Assembly (NCBI GenBank): GCA_022484565.1
Contig: JAKVKZ010000007.1
Coordinates: 1 to 64,000 of the forward strand
Direction of reading: 5' to 3'
Length of the DNA: 64,000 nt
Origin: Muribaculaceae bacterium
Lineage (GTDB): Bacteria > Bacteroidota > Bacteroidia > Bacteroidales > Muribaculaceae
How positions within the stretch are numbered: the first letter of the stretch is position 1; every line of letters begins with the position of its first letter. Below the pieces are notes generated by a model. That model saw only the letters and a list, made by a program, of their open reading frames with translations. It searched no databases and was not told the DNA's origin. Below, piece after piece: positions 27,216 to 38,174 of the stretch. A program made the translations under genes and the position numbers.

Positions 27216-28343
27216 ATGGCAAGTAATAATGGTGGCAAACTAATCACAGTGGCTATTCACACCTATGAAAAAGCCATTATCCTCAAGACTTTGCTCGAAA
27301 AGGAAGGCATTGAGACGGTGATACACAACGTGAATCTCATTCAACCTGTCATTTCTTCAGGAGTACGTGTGCGCATCCACGAAAAGGATTTGCCGCTTGC
27401 CCTGAAGATTATTGAAGAATCTTCAATTATGACACCCGATGAAGTCCTTGACCAAAAGGAGGAAGATGCGAAAGTGCTGATTCCCATTGATTTTTCCGAG
27501 TATTCACTGAAAGCCTGCAAAATCGGTTTTGATTTTGCCCAAAAGATGCATGGCGAGGCTGTTCTTCTTCATTCATTCGTGAATGCAAGTTTCAGTGGGC
27601 TGATGCCATTCGACAGCGATGAATTCGAGAACAATTCCCTCGCAATTGAAAATGAGAAGGCGCTCGACATTGATTCCCATGAGAAAATGCGCAGATTTGA
27701 AAAGACAATCAAAGAGGCCATTGCTTCAGGCGAACTTGCCGATGTGAATTTCTCCACTGTCATCACCGAAGGCGTCCCCGAAAATGCCATTCTCAACAAT
27801 GCCAAGGAAATTCAGCCATCGCTTATAGTGATGGGTACTCGTGGAAAGGATAAGAAGGAGGCCGACCTGATTGGCAGCGTCACAGCTGAAGTGCTCGATG
27901 CCGGAAAATTCCCCGTGCTGACTGTGCCTGAAAAGATTTCGCTGAAGCATGTGAATGATGTGAAAAACATCATTTTCTTCAGCAATCTGAATCAGCAGGA
28001 TTTGATTTCATTCGACATTTTCGCGCGGATGTTCGACGGCAACAATCTAAACATTACGGCAATTCCAATTGACGATGTTTCCGATAGGGGAGTCGTCGAT
28101 TCAAGTCTGAATTCGCTTCTTTCCTACTGCAAATCGCATTATCCCGACTATTCTTTCGCCACAAAGCGTTTTTCGGAAGAGAATTTCATCAACGATGTGG
28201 ACGATTTCGTCAAGTCGGCTCAAATCGACTTGATTCTTGTCCCTAACAAAAAGCGCAATATCTTTGCCCGCCTTTTCAATCCGAGCATTGCGCACCGCAT
28301 GATTTTCCACTCCGACACCCCGATGCTTGTAGTCCCTATTTAG
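27216..28343 (+). CDS. universal stress protein with N-terminal DUF2007-like domain
   Basis: A 375-residue protein in three parts. Residues 1-75 look like the DUF2007 putative signal-transducing fold (ITVAIHTYEKAIILKTLLEK, then VRVRIHEKDLPLALKIIEES). Two UspA modules follow: the first begins VLIPIDFSEYSLKACKIGFD and has the nucleotide-site glycine pattern MGTRGKDKKEADLIGSV, and the second, more degenerate one begins about residue 250 and ends DTPMLVVPI. Usp proteins bind ATP or AMP and act in stress survival. The nucleotide motif in the first module suggests ATP binding there. It ends at a terminator shared with htpG. Confidence 0.9.
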   Translation: MASNNGGKLITVAIHTYEKAIILKTLLEKEGIETVIHNVNLIQPVISSGVRVRIHEKDLPLALKIIEESSIMTPDEVLDQKEEDAKVLIPIDFSEYSLKACKIGFDFAQKMHGEAVLLHSFVNASFSGLMPFDSDEFENNSLAIENEKALDIDSHEKMRRFEKTIKEAIASGELADVNFSTVITEGVPENAILNNAKEIQPSLIVMGTRGKDKKEADLIGSVTAEVLDAGKFPVLTVPEKISLKHVNDVKNIIFFSNLNQQDLISFDIFARMFDGNNLNITAIPIDDVSDRGVVDSSLNSLLSYCKSHYPDYSFATKRFSEENFINDVDDFVKSAQIDLILVPNKKRNIFARLFNPSIAHRMIFHSDTPMLVVPI

Positions 28344-28374
28344 CAGTCGGAATTATTGATGATGCAAAATTAAT

Positions 28375-28412
28375 AAGGCGGCAATCTCTGTTTGGGAAAT
28401 TGCCGCCTTTAT
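28375..28412. terminator. bidirectional terminator between usp and htpG
   Basis: An 11-bp perfect stem (AAGGCGGCAAT at 28375-28385 and ATTGCCGCCTT at 28399-28409) with a 13-base loop. T-rich sequence flanks both sides. It separates convergent genes. Confidence 0.85.
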
Positions 28413-28432
28413 TATTTTTCAAATATTGCTTA

Positions 28433-30478
28433 TTAAAGCAAATCCACTGAACGTTTCAGGAAATTATTCAGGGCTTCACCCTTCAGCAGGCCATTGCCAA
28501 GCAATGCAATGTCAACCAATTGCTTAACCTTATCCTGCTGGCTGGCATATTTTGTGATGATTTCCGATTCGCTCTTGCGTATGTCCTCGGCTTTCTTCTC
28601 GTTGTCGGCAAGTTCCTTTTTCTTGTCTTCGTCGAGTTCTTTATCATCTTTCTTGGCATCATGAATAGCCTTGATTGCGGCATTAGTGCTTTCAAGTTCG
28701 GTGTCGAGCGGCTTGATGTCCTTTTCAAGCTCAGCCACAGCCGATTCCATGATTTTCTTCACCACTGGATGCTCCACATTAAGTGTCATGTTGTAGCTGT
28801 CGGGCAGTTCGCCATAGAAACTCATGCCAGGCTGCATTGCCGCCATTTCCTTCATTCGGCGCATATATTCGCTTTGAGTGATTACAACCGGCTGGGCATT
28901 CTCGCTCAACGGCTCGAACAGAATCATGAATTCGCTCTTGCCCATGGCAGGTATCTGCGATTTGAACATTGTGGTCATAATGTTGCGCTGCATAGGGTCG
29001 AGTTCTGCCTCTTTCTTGTCCTTTTGGCGGATAATGTTGTCAATCACGTCAGCATCCACGCGCTCGAAGCGGCTCTTTTCGATTTTTCTCTCAAGCAGTC
29101 CGATGAAGTGAGGGTCGAGCTGACTGTCCATGAACAGCACATTGTAGCCCTTGTCCTTGGCGGCCTTAATGTAAGTGTACTGTTCTTCCTTGTTGTTGGC
29201 ATAAAGGAAGATAAGGTTGCCGTCCTTGTCTGTCTGGGCAGTGGTTATAAGTTTCTTGTAATCGTCAATCTTGAAGAATTTGCCGTCAGTATCCTCCATC
29301 AGCGCAAATTTCATGGCTGAATCGCAGAACTTCTCGTCAGTAAGCATACCATATTGTATGAATATCTTCACGTCGTTCCATTTCTTCTCGAAATCCTGAG
29401 GCTCATTCTTGGCTATTTCTTCCAGACGCGATGAAACTTTCTTGGTGATATACGATGAAATCTTCTTCACGTTGGCATCACTTTGCAGATATGAACGCGA
29501 CACGTTCAAAGGAATATCAGGCGAATCAATCACGCCCTGAAGCAGCATCATGAATTCCGGCACCACGCCTTCCACTGAATCGGTTACAAACACCTGATTG
29601 CAGTAGAGTTGTATGCGGTCCTTGCGAACTTCAAAATTGTTGTGGATTTTCGGGAAGTAAAGTATTCCTGTCAGAGTGAACGGGAAATCCACGTTCAGAT
29701 GTATCCAGAATAGCGGGTCGTCCTGTCCGGGCTGAATTGCGTGATAAAATTTCAGATAATCCTCATCTTTCAGGTCAGCCGGCTTTTTCATCCAGAGCGG
29801 CTCAACATCGTTGATTACGTTGTCCTCGTCGGTATCCACGTATTTATCCTTTTCCCATTTCTGCTTTTTGCCGAAAATAATCTGTACAGGCAGGAAACGG
29901 CAATATTTCTTCAACAGGCCATCAATCTTGGTCTTTTCAAGGAATTCCTTGTTGTCGTCGTCAATGTACATCACAATGTCAGTTCCGCGGTCGGTCTTGT
30001 CACCGTCGGTCATCTCATATTCAGGACTGCCGGTGCAACTCCAATTTACGGCCTTAGCACCTTCCTTGTACGACAATGAATGGATTTCAACTTTCTTCGA
30101 CACCATGAAGGCGGAGTAGAACCCAAGTCCAAAATGTCCTATAATGGAATTTGCATTGTCCTTATATTTGGCAAGGAACTCTTCAGCGCCTGAGAATGCG
30201 ATTTGATTGATATATTTGTCAATATCCTCGGCTGTCATGCCGATGCCTCGGTCGCTCACTGTCAGAGTGCCTTTGTCCTTGTCGATGGTGACATTCACTT
30301 TCATGTCGCCAAGTTCACCCTTGTAGTCGCCTACCGATGCCAGCGTTTTCAGCTTTTGCGTCGCATCCACGGCATTTGATATTACTTCACGAAGAAAAAT
30401 TTCGTGGTCACTGTAGAGAAATTTCTTTATGACGGGGAATATGTTTTCTGTTGTTACCCCAATAGAACCTTTTTGCAT
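28433..30478 (-). CDS. htpG: chaperone HtpG (bacterial Hsp90)
   Basis: A 681-residue Hsp90. The N-terminal GHKL ATPase is clear: LREVISNAVDATQKL, SDRGIGMT and GHFGLGFYSAFMV. The middle domain holds GVVPEFMMLLQGVIDSPDIP and the LNVSRSYLQ region, and the C-terminal domain dimerises. It is longer than E. coli HtpG, as is common in Bacteroidetes, with a charged insert near residues 600-640. HtpG remodels client proteins with DnaK. A sigma-54-type element lies 42 bases upstream of the ATG, inside the terminator of the neighbouring clpC-like gene. Confidence 0.97.
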   Translation of the reverse strand: MQKGSIGVTTENIFPVIKKFLYSDHEIFLREVISNAVDATQKLKTLASVGDYKGELGDMKVNVTIDKDKGTLTVSDRGIGMTAEDIDKYINQIAFSGAEEFLAKYKDNANSIIGHFGLGFYSAFMVSKKVEIHSLSYKEGAKAVNWSCTGSPEYEMTDGDKTDRGTDIVMYIDDDNKEFLEKTKIDGLLKKYCRFLPVQIIFGKKQKWEKDKYVDTDEDNVINDVEPLWMKKPADLKDEDYLKFYHAIQPGQDDPLFWIHLNVDFPFTLTGILYFPKIHNNFEVRKDRIQLYCNQVFVTDSVEGVVPEFMMLLQGVIDSPDIPLNVSRSYLQSDANVKKISSYITKKVSSRLEEIAKNEPQDFEKKWNDVKIFIQYGMLTDEKFCDSAMKFALMEDTDGKFFKIDDYKKLITTAQTDKDGNLIFLYANNKEEQYTYIKAAKDKGYNVLFMDSQLDPHFIGLLERKIEKSRFERVDADVIDNIIRQKDKKEAELDPMQRNIMTTMFKSQIPAMGKSEFMILFEPLSENAQPVVITQSEYMRRMKEMAAMQPGMSFYGELPDSYNMTLNVEHPVVKKIMESAVAELEKDIKPLDTELESTNAAIKAIHDAKKDDKELDEDKKKELADNEKKAEDIRKSESEIITKYASQQDKVKQLVDIALLGNGLLKGEALNNFLKRSVDLL

Positions 30479-30519
30479 AATATATCTGATTTATTAATTG
30501 TTATCTATTTCTATTTTTT

Positions 30520-30535
30520 AGCAAAAAAAATGCCA
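30520..30535 (-). promoter_or_regulatory. sigma-54-type promoter element upstream of htpG
   Basis: On the minus strand the bases read TGGCATTTTTTTTGCT. The GG and GC dinucleotides are exactly 10 bp apart and the TTGC half is intact, as in the sigma-54 consensus TGGCAC-N5-TTGC; only the C after CA is T. The start site would be about 30510, giving a leader of about 32 bases. The element shares bases with the clpC-like gene's terminator, so chance is a real alternative here. Confidence 0.55.
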
Positions 30536-30557
30536 TACTGTTGAAGTATGACATTTT
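30521..30557 (-). terminator. terminator of the clpC-like gene
   Basis: On the minus strand ATGTCATACT pairs with AGTATGGCAT (one G-T pair) around a 5-base loop, followed by eight T residues. It begins 26 bases after the stop of the clpC-like gene. Confidence 0.85.
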
Positions 30558-30582
30558 ATCATTTGTATTTATGTTTACTGTG

Positions 30583-32784
30583 CTATTTTGTCGCTTCCGG
30601 GCAGGTTTCCGCTTCTTTGCAATGTTCAATTGTTGCATTGAGACCGTCCTTTTTCTCGTTGACATCAATTTTAATCACGTCGTTCGGCTTTGCCTCTCCC
30701 TTAAGCAATATCTCTGCAAGGGTGTCCTCCACATAGTTTTGGATGGCACGTTTCAGTGGACGTGCTCCATATTGCTTGTCGTAACCCTTGGTTGACACAA
30801 AATCTTTAGCATCGTCAGTTATCACAAGTTTGAAGCCTAAATCGTCAACTCTCTTGTAGAATGATTTCAGCTCAATTTCGATAATCTGCGAGATTGACTT
30901 CTTGTCGAGCGAATCGAACACTACAATGTCGTCTACACGGTTAAGGAATTCCGGCGAGAATTGGCGGTTGAGTGCCTTCATTATCACGTCGCGGCTGTAT
31001 TCCTTAGTCAAGTTCGCCGTATTGAAACCGATACCGCCACCGAAGTCCTTCAGTTCGCGTGAACCGATGTTCGAGGTCATTATCAGAATCGTATTCTTAA
31101 AATCGACTTTACGCCCGTAGCTGTCGGTCAATTGACCTTCGTCCATCACTTGGAGAAGCATATTGAACACATCAGGATGCGCTTTCTCAATTTCGTCAAG
31201 AAGCACGACGGAGTAGGGGTGACGGCGTACTTTTTCAGTAAGTTGTCCGCCTTCCTCATAGCCCACGTAGCCCGGAGGCGCTCCTACCAGACGCGACACC
31301 GTGAATTTCTCCATATATTCGCTCATATCCACACGGATAAGCGTGTCGGCTGAGCCAAACAGAAATTCAGCGAGTTTCTTGGCAAGCAATGTCTTGCCGA
31401 CGCCTGTCGGACCAAGGAACATGAATGAGCCGATAGGGCGGTTAGGGTCTCGAAGCCCAACGCGGTTGCGCCTGATGGCTTTTGATATGGTGTCGATTGC
31501 CTCGTCCTGTCCGACGACCTGATTCTTCAGCTCCTCGCACATGTTCAGCAGTCGGATTCCTTCGGCCTGCGCTATGCGTTGGACAGGAACACCTGTCATC
31601 ATGGCAACTACAACTGCCACGGTGTCGGCATCCACCGTCTCACGCCGTTTGGCCAAATCCTCTTCCCACTGTGCCTTGGCATCTTCAAGTTTCTTTGTCA
31701 GCTGAACCTGCTGGTCACGATAGTTGGCAGCACTTTCAAAATTCTGTGCCTGCGCTGCTTTCACCTTATCTTTCTGTAATTCTTCAATCTGTTTTTCAAG
31801 ATTGTCGATTTCCTTAGGCACTACAATATTTGAAATATGCACTCTTGCACCCGCCTCATCGAGCGCGTCGATTGCCTTGTCAGGGAAATTGCGGTCGCTC
31901 ACATAGCGGTCGGTCAGTTTCACGCATGCTTCAATTGCTTCAGGCGTGTAAACCACTCCGTGATGCTCCTCGTATTTGCATTTTATGTTGTTCAGAATCT
32001 GCAATGTTTCTTCGGCAGTTGTAGGTTCCACCATAACTTTTTGGAAACGGCGTTCAAGTGCGCCGTCCTTTTCAATGCTTTTACGGTATTCATCAAGCGT
32101 GGTCGCTCCGATGCATTGTATTTCGCCACGGGCAAGTGCCGGTTTCAGCAGGTTTGCGGCATCCATTGTTCCGGTTGCGCTGCCTGCTCCGACAATTGTA
32201 TGTATCTCGTCGATAAAGAGTATCACGTCCTTATTGTGGCTCAATTCGTCAATCACTGCTTTGATGCGTTCCTCAAATTGTCCGCGGTATTTTGTACCTG
32301 CCACAATCGAAGCCATATCAAGCATCACCACGCGCTTGTCGAAAAGCACGCGTGCCACTTTCCTTTGTATTATCCTTATTGCCAGACCTTCCACAATGGC
32401 TGATTTTCCAACTCCAGGCTCACCTATAAGCACAGGATTGTTTTTCTTTTTCCTGCTTAGTATCTGGGCAAGACGTTCAATCTCTTTTTCGCGGCCCACC
32501 ACTGGGTCCAACTTGTCCTCCTCAGCATCGCGCGTAAGGTCTTTCCCGTACTTGTCGAGTATGGGAGTGCCATTGCCTTTCTTTACGGCTGTGCGGCTGT
32601 GCGAAGACGACTTCTTTTCGCCCGTTGGTTCATCTGATTCTTTTCCTTTGAACTCCGGTTCATCGTCGTCTTCGTCATCGTTCGTGAATTCGGGGCCATC
32701 GTATGGTTGCTTCAAGAATCGGCTTAACATCTTGGCTACGTCGTTCATTTCTTGTCTCATATATTTATTTTCTGTTGTTCTCAT
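30583..32784 (-). CDS. clpC: ClpC-type AAA+ unfoldase lacking the N-domain
   Basis: A 733-residue Hsp100 protein with two AAA+ modules. D1 has Walker A GEPGVGKS and [14 protein letters not shown], and D2 has GPTGVGKT and VVLLDEIEKAHPDV. Between them is a UVR-like coiled coil (AQNFESAANYRDQQVQLTKK), as in ClpC. GIGF after D2 Walker B matches the ClpP-docking loop (VGF/IGF) that ClpB lacks. The first ~85 residues are a charged linker (FTNDDEDDDEPEFKGKESDE); the usual double Clp N-repeat of about 150 residues is missing. No remnant of it is seen in any frame of the 320-bp upstream gap. Adaptor and substrate recognition would therefore differ from normal ClpC. Confidence 0.9.
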   Translation of the reverse strand: MRTTENKYMRQEMNDVAKMLSRFLKQPYDGPEFTNDDEDDDEPEFKGKESDEPTGEKKSSSHSRTAVKKGNGTPILDKYGKDLTRDAEEDKLDPVVGREKEIERLAQILSRKKKNNPVLIGEPGVGKSAIVEGLAIRIIQRKVARVLFDKRVVMLDMASIVAGTKYRGQFEERIKAVIDELSHNKDVILFIDEIHTIVGAGSATGTMDAANLLKPALARGEIQCIGATTLDEYRKSIEKDGALERRFQKVMVEPTTAEETLQILNNIKCKYEEHHGVVYTPEAIEACVKLTDRYVSDRNFPDKAIDALDEAGARVHISNIVVPKEIDNLEKQIEELQKDKVKAAQAQNFESAANYRDQQVQLTKKLEDAKAQWEEDLAKRRETVDADTVAVVVAMMTGVPVQRIAQAEGIRLLNMCEELKNQVVGQDEAIDTISKAIRRNRVGLRDPNRPIGSFMFLGPTGVGKTLLAKKLAEFLFGSADTLIRVDMSEYMEKFTVSRLVGAPPGYVGYEEGGQLTEKVRRHPYSVVLLDEIEKAHPDVFNMLLQVMDEGQLTDSYGRKVDFKNTILIMTSNIGSRELKDFGGGIGFNTANLTKEYSRDVIMKALNRQFSPEFLNRVDDIVVFDSLDKKSISQIIEIELKSFYKRVDDLGFKLVITDDAKDFVSTKGYDKQYGARPLKRAIQNYVEDTLAEILLKGEAKPNDVIKIDVNEKKDGLNATIEHCKEAETCPEATK

Positions 32785-32797
32785 TATTTTATTACTA

Positions 32798-32805
32798 CAA
32801 ATTTA
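32798..32805 (-). promoter_or_regulatory. -7 element for the clpC-like gene
   Basis: On the minus strand TAAATTTG matches TAnnTTTG 14 bp upstream of the ATG at 32784. No -33 TTTG is seen at the right distance. It would give a very short leader and act alongside the upstream sigma-54-type site. Confidence 0.45.
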
Positions 32806-32856
32806 TTAATGTTTGTTCTATTTTAGCCTCTTTCAAGCACTAATATTAATTAATTG

Positions 32857-32872
32857 AGCAATAATTATGCCA
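32857..32872 (-). promoter_or_regulatory. sigma-54-type promoter element upstream of the clpC-like gene
   Basis: On the minus strand the bases read TGGCATAATTATTGCT: GG and GC separated by exactly 10 bp, with intact TTGC and one difference (T for C) in the TGGCAC half. The predicted start is about 32846, 62 bases upstream of the ATG. Confidence 0.65.
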
Positions 32873-33052
32873 AAATCTTAGCCATTTCTTCGTTTTACGG
32901 CGTTTTTTGCAACTTTCCAATCTCTCTATCCGCTATATTTTATCTTTTCCCGATAATTTCTAATTTTCTCCCGTTCAACTTGTTAAAATCGCAATTCCCT
33001 TGTTTTCCACTATATTTTTTCTGTATCGTTCCCATTTTATAATATGTATTTA

Positions 33053-33060
33053 TACCTTTG
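33053..33060 (+). promoter_or_regulatory. -7 element for the GH97 gene
   Basis: TACCTTTG matches TAnnTTTG exactly, 43 bp upstream of the ATG at 33104. The -33 region is T-rich without an exact TTTG. Confidence 0.6.
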
Positions 33061-33103
33061 TATAGCGAAATAAAATCAATTACTAACTTAATATTTACCG
33101 TAA

Positions 33104-35248
<2,145 letters not shown>

Positions 35249-35294
35249 CGATAAAACTGGTCCTTAAAGGGGACTTAGCAATGTTTTCACGAGC

Positions 35295-35329
35295 ATGAGG
35301 GTGCGGGATTATCCTGCGCCCTCATTTTC
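35295..35329 (+). terminator. terminator of the GH97 gene
   Basis: ATGAGGGTGCGGGA pairs with TCCTGCGCCCTCAT (two G-T pairs) around a short loop, followed by TTTT. It begins 47 bases after the stop. Confidence 0.85.
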
Positions 35330-35459
35330 GTTTCATGCTTTTCCGCCAAATTCTTTCATTGAATGATTTTTAGCTCACTTGTCATCATTATGGCCGCTTT
35401 CACATTAAACTTTTTCAAAATCATCTTGTCAAAAGGCTGTGTATTTTCAGATAAAATGC

Positions 35460-35467
35460 TAACTTTG
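35460..35467 (+). promoter_or_regulatory. -7 element for gyrA
   Basis: TAACTTTG matches TAnnTTTG, giving a start near 35473 and a leader of about 80 bases. The -33 region is not clear. Confidence 0.6.
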
Positions 35468-35552
35468 TACATTCTTAGAGATTCTTCGCTTTTATGTGCA
35501 TCGTTAATGGCATAAGGTTGAAGCAATTTTTTGTAAAACGTTAATTAAAAAT

Positions 35553-38147
35553 ATGTTAGCAGAAGATCGAATATTAAAGATCAACATCGAGAAAGAAATG
35601 AAATCGGCCTACATCGATTATTCCATGTCGGTCATCGTTTCTCGCGCCCTGCCGGATGTCCGTGATGGCTTTAAGCCCGTGCATAGGCGTGTGCTTTTCG
35701 GTATGGAGAAATTGGGCAATGTTTCCACAGCTCCTACTAAGAAATCAGCTCGTATCGTTGGTGAAGTCATGGGTAAATACCATCCTCATGGTGACGCTTC
35801 TATTTATTTCACTATGGTCCGCCTCGCTCAGGACTGGGCGCTGCGCTATCCATTAATTGAAGGCCAGGGTAACTTCGGTTCCGTCGATGGTGACCCGCCT
35901 GCGGCTATGCGTTACACTGAGGCCCGTCTTAATAAAATGGGTGAGGAAATGATGCGCGACATCGATGAGGACACAGTGAATTTTGTCCCTAACTTCGACA
36001 ACACGCTTATGGAGCCTGAAGTGCTCCCGGCAAGTTTCCCTAACCTCCTTGTGAATGGTGCATCTGGTATCGCCGTCGGTATGGCCACCAACATGCCTCC
36101 TCACAATCTCACTGAATCCATCAATGCCTGCTTGGCTCTGATTGAGAACCCTGAAATGACCATCACTGACATGATGCAGTACATCAAGGCTCCTGATTTC
36201 CCTACAGGCGGTATAATATATGGTTACAGCGGTGTCCGTGAAGCCTTTGAAACTGGGCATGGCCGCATCGTTGTCCGTGCCAAGACTGAAATTGAAAGCG
36301 AAGCTGAGCACGACCGTATTATTGTTACGGAAATCCCATATAATGTAAATAAGAAACTGCTCATCGAGAACATTGCCGACTTGGTTGAAGACAAGAAGCT
36401 CGAAGGCATTTCCAATATCAATGATGAGAGCGACCGTAACGGTATGCGCATTGTCATCGACATCAAGAAGGATGCCAATGCCAACGTTGTTCTCAACAAG
36501 CTCTTCAAGTTGACTCAAATGCAGTCGTCGTTCAGCGTTAATAATGTGGCTCTTGTTAATGGCCGCCCACAAACGCTCAACCTCAAGCAACTGCTTCAAT
36601 ATTTCCTTGATTTCCGCCACGAGGTGATTATCCGCCGCACTGAGTTCCAAAAGAAAAAGGCTCAAGACCGCGCCCACATCGTCGAGGGTGAAATCATTGC
36701 CTGCGACAATATCGATGAGGTGGTTCACATCATCCGCAGCAGCAAGACTGCCGACGAAGCCCGCCAGCGTCTTTCTGAACGCTTCGGCCTTGATGATATC
36801 CAAACGCGTGATATCGTTGAGATGCGTCTCCGCCAGCTCACTCACCTTGGTCAGGACAAGCTCCACGAGGAATTCGATGAACTTCAAAAACTCATCCACC
36901 ACCTCGAGGAAATTCTTACCGACCCTGCTGTTTGCCGCAAAGTGATTGAAGATGAGCTTATTGCAGTTCGTGATAAATATGGCGACGAACGCCGCACCGA
37001 AATAGTTTACGCTTCTGAAGAATTCAATGCTGAGGACTTCTATGCTGATGATGAGATGATTATCACTATCTCGCATCTTGGCTACATCAAGCGTACTCCG
37101 CTTTCCGACTTCCGCGCTCAAAATCGTGGTGGAGTAGGGGCTAAGGGCAGCGACACTCGCGACGAGGATTTCATCGAATATATCTATCCGGCTTCGATGC
37201 ACAATTACATGCTCTTCTTCACTCAGAAGGGACGCTGCTATTGGCTCAAAGTTTATGAAATTCCTGAAGGCACTAAGAATTCAAAGGGTAGGGCTATCCA
37301 GAATATGCTCAACATCGACCCTGACGACAAGATTAACGCCTTCATCCGTGTTAAGCAACTCAGTGATCCTGAATACAACGCTTCGCACAACATCATTTTC
37401 TGCACCGAGCATGGTATCATCAAGAAAACGAGCCTTAGCGATTATTCCCGTCCTCGCCTTAACGGTGTCAACGCCATCAACATTCTTGAAGGTGACAGCG
37501 TGATTCAGACGCGTCTCACCGACGGCAAGTCGCAAGTCATCATTGCCAACCGCAATGGTCGCGCCATCCGTTTTGATGAATCCACAGTCCGCACAATGGG
37601 GCGTAATGCTACAGGTGTTCACGGTATGCATCTCGATGGTCCTGACGATGCTGTTGTCGGCATGATTTGCATGCAGCCGGACACTTCCAACACTGTTATG
37701 GTGGTTTCCGAACAGGGCTTCGGCAAACGTTCCGAACTCGAGGATTATCGTATCACTAACCGTGGCGGAAAGGGTGTCAAGACTCTTAACGTCACCGACA
37801 AGACCGGTAAACTCGTTGCCATCAAGAGCGTAAACGATAATAACGACCTCGTCATCATCAACAAGTCGGGCATCACAATCCGTCTTAAAGTTGCTGACGT
37901 TCGCATTATGGGCCGCGCCACTCAGGGCGTCAAGCTCATCAATCTTGAGAAGCGCAACGACGAGATTGCTTCCGTCTGCAAAGTCCAAAGCGAAGCTGAC
38001 TCGGAAGGGGATGCTGCCGACGACGTGAATAATCCGACGGACGTTCCCGATGTTCCCGACAATTCAGGCATAGTCCCTGATGTTCCTGATGAACCGGACG
38101 AAGCTACTGACAACGACGATTCCGACAACAACGACACAAATATTTAA
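35553..38147 (+). CDS. gyrA: DNA gyrase subunit A
   Basis: An 864-residue type II topoisomerase subunit. The DNA-cleaving tyrosine is Y121 in [10 protein letters not shown], and the six-bladed C-terminal domain holds a GyrA-box-like NRGGKGVKT. In the quinolone pocket, [17 protein letters not shown] has Ala82 and Phe86 at the positions of E. coli Ser83 and Asp87. The last ~45 residues form an acidic tail with PDVPD repeats, likely disordered. Gyrase introduces negative supercoils together with GyrB. The TPR gene 27 bases downstream is probably co-transcribed. Confidence 0.97.
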   Translation: MLAEDRILKINIEKEMKSAYIDYSMSVIVSRALPDVRDGFKPVHRRVLFGMEKLGNVSTAPTKKSARIVGEVMGKYHPHGDASIYFTMVRLAQDWALRYPLIEGQGNFGSVDGDPPAAMRYTEARLNKMGEEMMRDIDEDTVNFVPNFDNTLMEPEVLPASFPNLLVNGASGIAVGMATNMPPHNLTESINACLALIENPEMTITDMMQYIKAPDFPTGGIIYGYSGVREAFETGHGRIVVRAKTEIESEAEHDRIIVTEIPYNVNKKLLIENIADLVEDKKLEGISNINDESDRNGMRIVIDIKKDANANVVLNKLFKLTQMQSSFSVNNVALVNGRPQTLNLKQLLQYFLDFRHEVIIRRTEFQKKKAQDRAHIVEGEIIACDNIDEVVHIIRSSKTADEARQRLSERFGLDDIQTRDIVEMRLRQLTHLGQDKLHEEFDELQKLIHHLEEILTDPAVCRKVIEDELIAVRDKYGDERRTEIVYASEEFNAEDFYADDEMIITISHLGYIKRTPLSDFRAQNRGGVGAKGSDTRDEDFIEYIYPASMHNYMLFFTQKGRCYWLKVYEIPEGTKNSKGRAIQNMLNIDPDDKINAFIRVKQLSDPEYNASHNIIFCTEHGIIKKTSLSDYSRPRLNGVNAINILEGDSVIQTRLTDGKSQVIIANRNGRAIRFDESTVRTMGRNATGVHGMHLDGPDDAVVGMICMQPDTSNTVMVVSEQGFGKRSELEDYRITNRGGKGVKTLNVTDKTGKLVAIKSVNDNNDLVIINKSGITIRLKVADVRIMGRATQGVKLINLEKRNDEIASVCKVQSEADSEGDAADDVNNPTDVPDVPDNSGIVPDVPDEPDEATDNDDSDNNDTNI

Positions 38148-38174
38148 TTAAGTATAATTCAAAAATTAACTGAC

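Larger units (their letters stand above)
32785..33103. other. divergent intergenic region, clpC-like gene / GH97 gene
   Basis: A 319-bp A+T-rich gap holding the promoters of both divergent genes: a TAnnTTTG element and a sigma-54-type element for the clpC-like gene, and a TAnnTTTG element for the GH97 gene. I see no coding sequence; a short hydrophobic reading frame with a TTG start is most likely chance. Confidence 0.7.
35249..35552. other. intergenic region between the GH97 gene and gyrA
   Basis: A 304-bp gap with a terminator at 35295-35329 and the gyrA -7 element at 35460-35467. Nothing else is recognised. Confidence 0.7.

Noticed and set aside
28520-29320. 266-residue open frame on the plus strand opposite htpG
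   Set aside because: Antisense to HtpG with low-complexity hydrophobic content that mirrors the HtpG codons.
32854-33042. 62-residue hydrophobic frame with a TTG start between the clpC-like and GH97 genes
   Set aside because: It begins inside the promoter region, and A/T-rich DNA easily encodes such Phe/Ile/Leu strings.
35853-37202. 449-residue open frame on the minus strand opposite gyrA
   Set aside because: It is fully antisense to the strongly conserved gyrA frame and has no recognisable domain; long antisense frames are common opposite genes with this codon bias.
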